NCBI GenBank assembly: GCA_030041535.1 | Contig: JASHNR010000045.1 | Span: 1-64,000, forward strand | Reading direction: 5' to 3' | Length of the DNA stretch: 64,000 bases | DNA from: Nitrosopumilaceae archaeon | Lineage (GTDB): Archaea; Thermoproteota; Nitrososphaeria; Nitrososphaerales; Nitrosopumilaceae | Shown here: positions 62,571 to 64,000 of the stretch, in pieces | Numbering within the stretch: the stretch's first letter is position 1 | How the letters are laid out: each line of letters opens with the position of its first letter | The notes under the pieces: model-generated | What the model was told of the DNA's origin: nothing | The model's input: the letters and a program-made list of their open reading frames with translations, nothing else | Database searches by the model: none | Position numbers and translations under genes: made by a program

Positions 62571-63019
62571 TACTCAAGTTGAGCAATGACTGCCTTATAT
62601 TTCCAAGTTTTGGGAATGCGGTCAATTTTCTTGTAATATGAGGACAACCTGTGAACTTTGGCCTCTAGTAATTCCAGCGATCTGACGTTTCTCCTATCCG
62701 ACTTGTGAGCCTTTAGATGTTTTTGCAGACCTAATGCCTTTGTAACAAGATTATTGAGATCTTCTGGCATGTCTGGATTGACTCCTCTCTGTTCCAAAAT
62801 CTGTACTATTGATTTTTTAACAATCTGCTTAGTAACTGGAATTGCATACTGATCTCGTAACTTTATGCCGATCTCACTTGTCTTGAGCCCCTCTTTTGCA
62901 TACTTTACTATGAGCTCCTCTATCTCGTCTGGAGTTTGCTTTACCCAAGTTGGTGGACTAGGAGTAACAGGTCTTATAGAATGAGATTTTCCGTGTCTAT
63001 GTGAATGGAGTCGGCCCAC
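62570..63019 (-). CDS. rps15: 30S ribosomal protein S15
   Basis: The 149-residue archaeal/eukaryotic-type S15 has the N-terminal extension MGRLHSHRHGKSHSIRP and the conserved core RRNVRSLELLEAKVHRLSSYYKK. It heads the cluster rps15-recJ-pcc1-serS. Confidence 0.95.
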   Translation of the reverse strand: MGRLHSHRHGKSHSIRPVTPSPPTWVKQTPDEIEELIVKYAKEGLKTSEIGIKLRDQYAIPVTKQIVKKSIVQILEQRGVNPDMPEDLNNLVTKALGLQKHLKAHKSDRRNVRSLELLEAKVHRLSSYYKKIDRIPKTWKYKAVIAQLE

Positions 63020-63126
63020 GAAGCGCTTGTTTTTTCAGCAAACATAAATGTTACTTGCAGATCGGAAGTTTCAGATTGCATAAGAGTTAAATATAAACAG
63101 AAGTCATTTTGAGTAGGTGCTATAGA

Positions 63127-63438
63127 ATGAACAAACCAATAATTATTGGAGCTGCACTACTCACTCTCTTCGTAGTATCAACATTTGCTCCATACGCTGC
63201 GGCACAGTATGCAGGTGTGGGAGGCGGTGGTCAGATTACTCTAGAAGAGCAACTGAAGCTAGCGCGAGCAAGAATAGCTGATGTACAAGCAAATCCACAT
63301 GCTGGTTCTGGTACGCCATATCTTGATGCTAACGGTGTCGTTGGCGCAATAATCATCTCTGGCGGAATATTCGGCGGAATCTTCATTGCTTTCGTCGTAA
63401 GAGCAAAGCAAGTGGAAAAAGCAAGAAAACAGCACTAG
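63127..63438 (+). CDS. small exported or membrane protein
   Basis: ATG 63127 gives 103 residues (frame open from 63109). Signal peptide (about 4-25, cleavage after AAA-Q), a short periplasmic-side helix (ITLEEQLKLARARIADVQ), one membrane helix (about 66-89) and a basic tail (KQVEKARKQH). TATA-like TTAAATATAAAC lies at about 63086. No known enzyme subunit could be named; a small accessory subunit of a membrane complex is possible. Confidence 0.65.
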   Translation: MNKPIIIGAALLTLFVVSTFAPYAAAQYAGVGGGGQITLEEQLKLARARIADVQANPHAGSGTPYLDANGVVGAIIISGGIFGGIFIAFVVRAKQVEKARKQH

Positions 63439-63529
63439 ACTTTCTTTTTCTTATTTTATTTATTACTGGGAAACCCATTTTGCCAAATGACACAGAAATG
63501 TATATATCGTACATAAATTGTTTTGAATT

Positions 63530-63799
63530 ATGATGAGCGCGATATTCATGCTCGTAGGCATGTTGTCTAACTTTGCAGGTCAAATAGGTCCAAACTATGA
63601 CCCGCTCTTTTACGATGTCATGACCTACATATTTGCAACTATGATGTTCGCAGTATTCTTACTCGGCGTCATTGCTTTCTGGCTCAGAGCACACGGGTTG
63701 GGTCAAAGTGCTATCCGAGAAAGATGGGTAGCCGAACTCGATAAACACTTTGAGAGGGAAGGCATTGGTCTCATACCAGACAACGGCAAATACTGGTAG
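63530..63799 (+). CDS. small membrane protein
   Basis: The 89-residue protein has a hydrophobic N-terminus (MSAIFMLVGMLSNFAGQ), one clear membrane helix (about 26-49) and a charged tail (ERWVAELDKHFEREG). TATATAT at 63501-63507 lies about 26 bases from the ATG, so the mRNA is leaderless and the promoter looks strong. It follows another small membrane protein; the two may belong to one complex. Function unknown. Confidence 0.65.
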   Translation: MMSAIFMLVGMLSNFAGQIGPNYDPLFYDVMTYIFATMMFAVFLLGVIAFWLRAHGLGQSAIRERWVAELDKHFEREGIGLIPDNGKYW

Positions 63800-63858
63800 A
63801 ATTCCATCCTTTTTCCTTTTTAATTAACGTTAATTATCGTAAGATTCACTATTGGCTC

Positions 63859-64000
63859 TTAACTAGGCGGAGTAAAGCTTGGGGCTGACTCGCTGGCTTT
63901 TGAGACAAAATCGGCTTTATAATCGGCGCCATCTTGTATTACTGTGTGTATGTAGTCTGGTGATTCTACACCATTAACGTAGATCTTGGATGATTTATCA
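63859..64000 (-). CDS. C-terminal end of a gene cut by the window edge
   Basis: Read directly from the minus strand: an open frame enters at 64000 and stops with TAA at 63859. The last 46 or so residues are KSSKIYVNGVESPDYIHTV, then IQDGADYKADFVSKASES and a final APSFTPPS. The composition is protein-like and acidic. Family not recognised from this piece. Confidence 0.6.
   Translation of the reverse strand, partial: DKSSKIYVNGVESPDYIHTVIQDGADYKADFVSKASESAPSFTPPS

Noticed and set aside
63127-63799. The two small membrane proteins as ammonia monooxygenase accessory subunits
   Set aside because: No amoA, amoB or amoC gene is in the window and no motif supports it; only size and topology are similar.
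1-64000. CRISPR array
   Set aside because: No regularly spaced direct repeats of 24-40 bases were seen; the repeats found are short promoter motifs.

Overview
The window comes from an ammonia-oxidising archaeon (Nitrososphaerota/Thaumarchaeota), probably of the Nitrosotalea/Nitrosopumilus type. The evidence is a low-GC genome with many leaderless genes behind TATA boxes, a TATA-binding protein, replication factor C large subunit, geranylgeranyl reductase, ABCE1, ribosomal proteins S3Ae (eS1) and archaeal S15, Pcc1 of KEOPS, an eleven-subunit complex I without NuoE/F/G, a biotin-dependent acyl-CoA carboxylase of the kind used by the 3-hydroxypropionate/4-hydroxybutyrate cycle, and a PEFG-type C-terminal sorting signal.

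Positions 1 to about 18.9 kb are accessory. From the left there is a two-gene short prokaryotic Argonaute system of the SPARTA type (TIR-APAZ plus a catalytically dead PIWI protein). Beside it in the same orientation lies an 885-residue TPR protein with a C-terminal PD-(D/E)XK nuclease domain. Next come a regulator/secreted-protein pair and a possible orphan class III nucleotidyl-cyclase-like protein. These are followed by a two-gene unit whose second protein carries a zinc ribbon and a PD-(D/E)XK nuclease domain, then several hypothetical and membrane proteins. The right edge holds element-type genes: DNA-binding-like proteins, two 53-codon overlapping genes, and a tyrosine recombinase pointing away from a tRNA-Lys gene. 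The layout is that of a defence-rich island anchored at tRNA-Lys; its far attachment site was not found.

From 19 kb on the window is mostly core genome. 19.0-25.2 kb: tRNA-Asp with a D-loop insertion, an inositol-phosphatase family enzyme, rfcL, and a second regulator/secreted-protein pair. 25.4-29.3 kb: the acyl-CoA carboxylase operon behind three related operator-like palindromes. 30.0-40.5 kb: the complex I operon A-B-C-D-H-I-J-K-M-L-N. 40.5-49.7 kb: prenyl synthase, tRNA-Glu with a T-loop insertion, a CADD-like protein, a CAU-anticodon tRNA, TBP with two TATA-like boxes, pyrE, site-2 protease, an acetyltransferase, Trm5, ABCE1 and 5S rRNA. 50.6-53.9 kb: a non-oxidative pentose-phosphate operon in which the N-terminal transketolase subunit is fused to ribulose-phosphate 3-epimerase. 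53.9-63.0 kb: ASCH, MoxR/VWA pair, geranylgeranyl reductase, exosome-associated protein, eS1, serS, Pcc1, RecJ-like DHH protein and S15. The right end holds two short membrane-protein genes and the C-terminus of a gene running off the window.

The most promising places for new biology are the SPARTA/TPR-nuclease neighbourhood, the cyclase-like protein, the zinc-ribbon nuclease pair, and the dense GATC clusters that recur in the control regions of three of these defence-like units. All functional calls are made by reading motifs; no database search was run.
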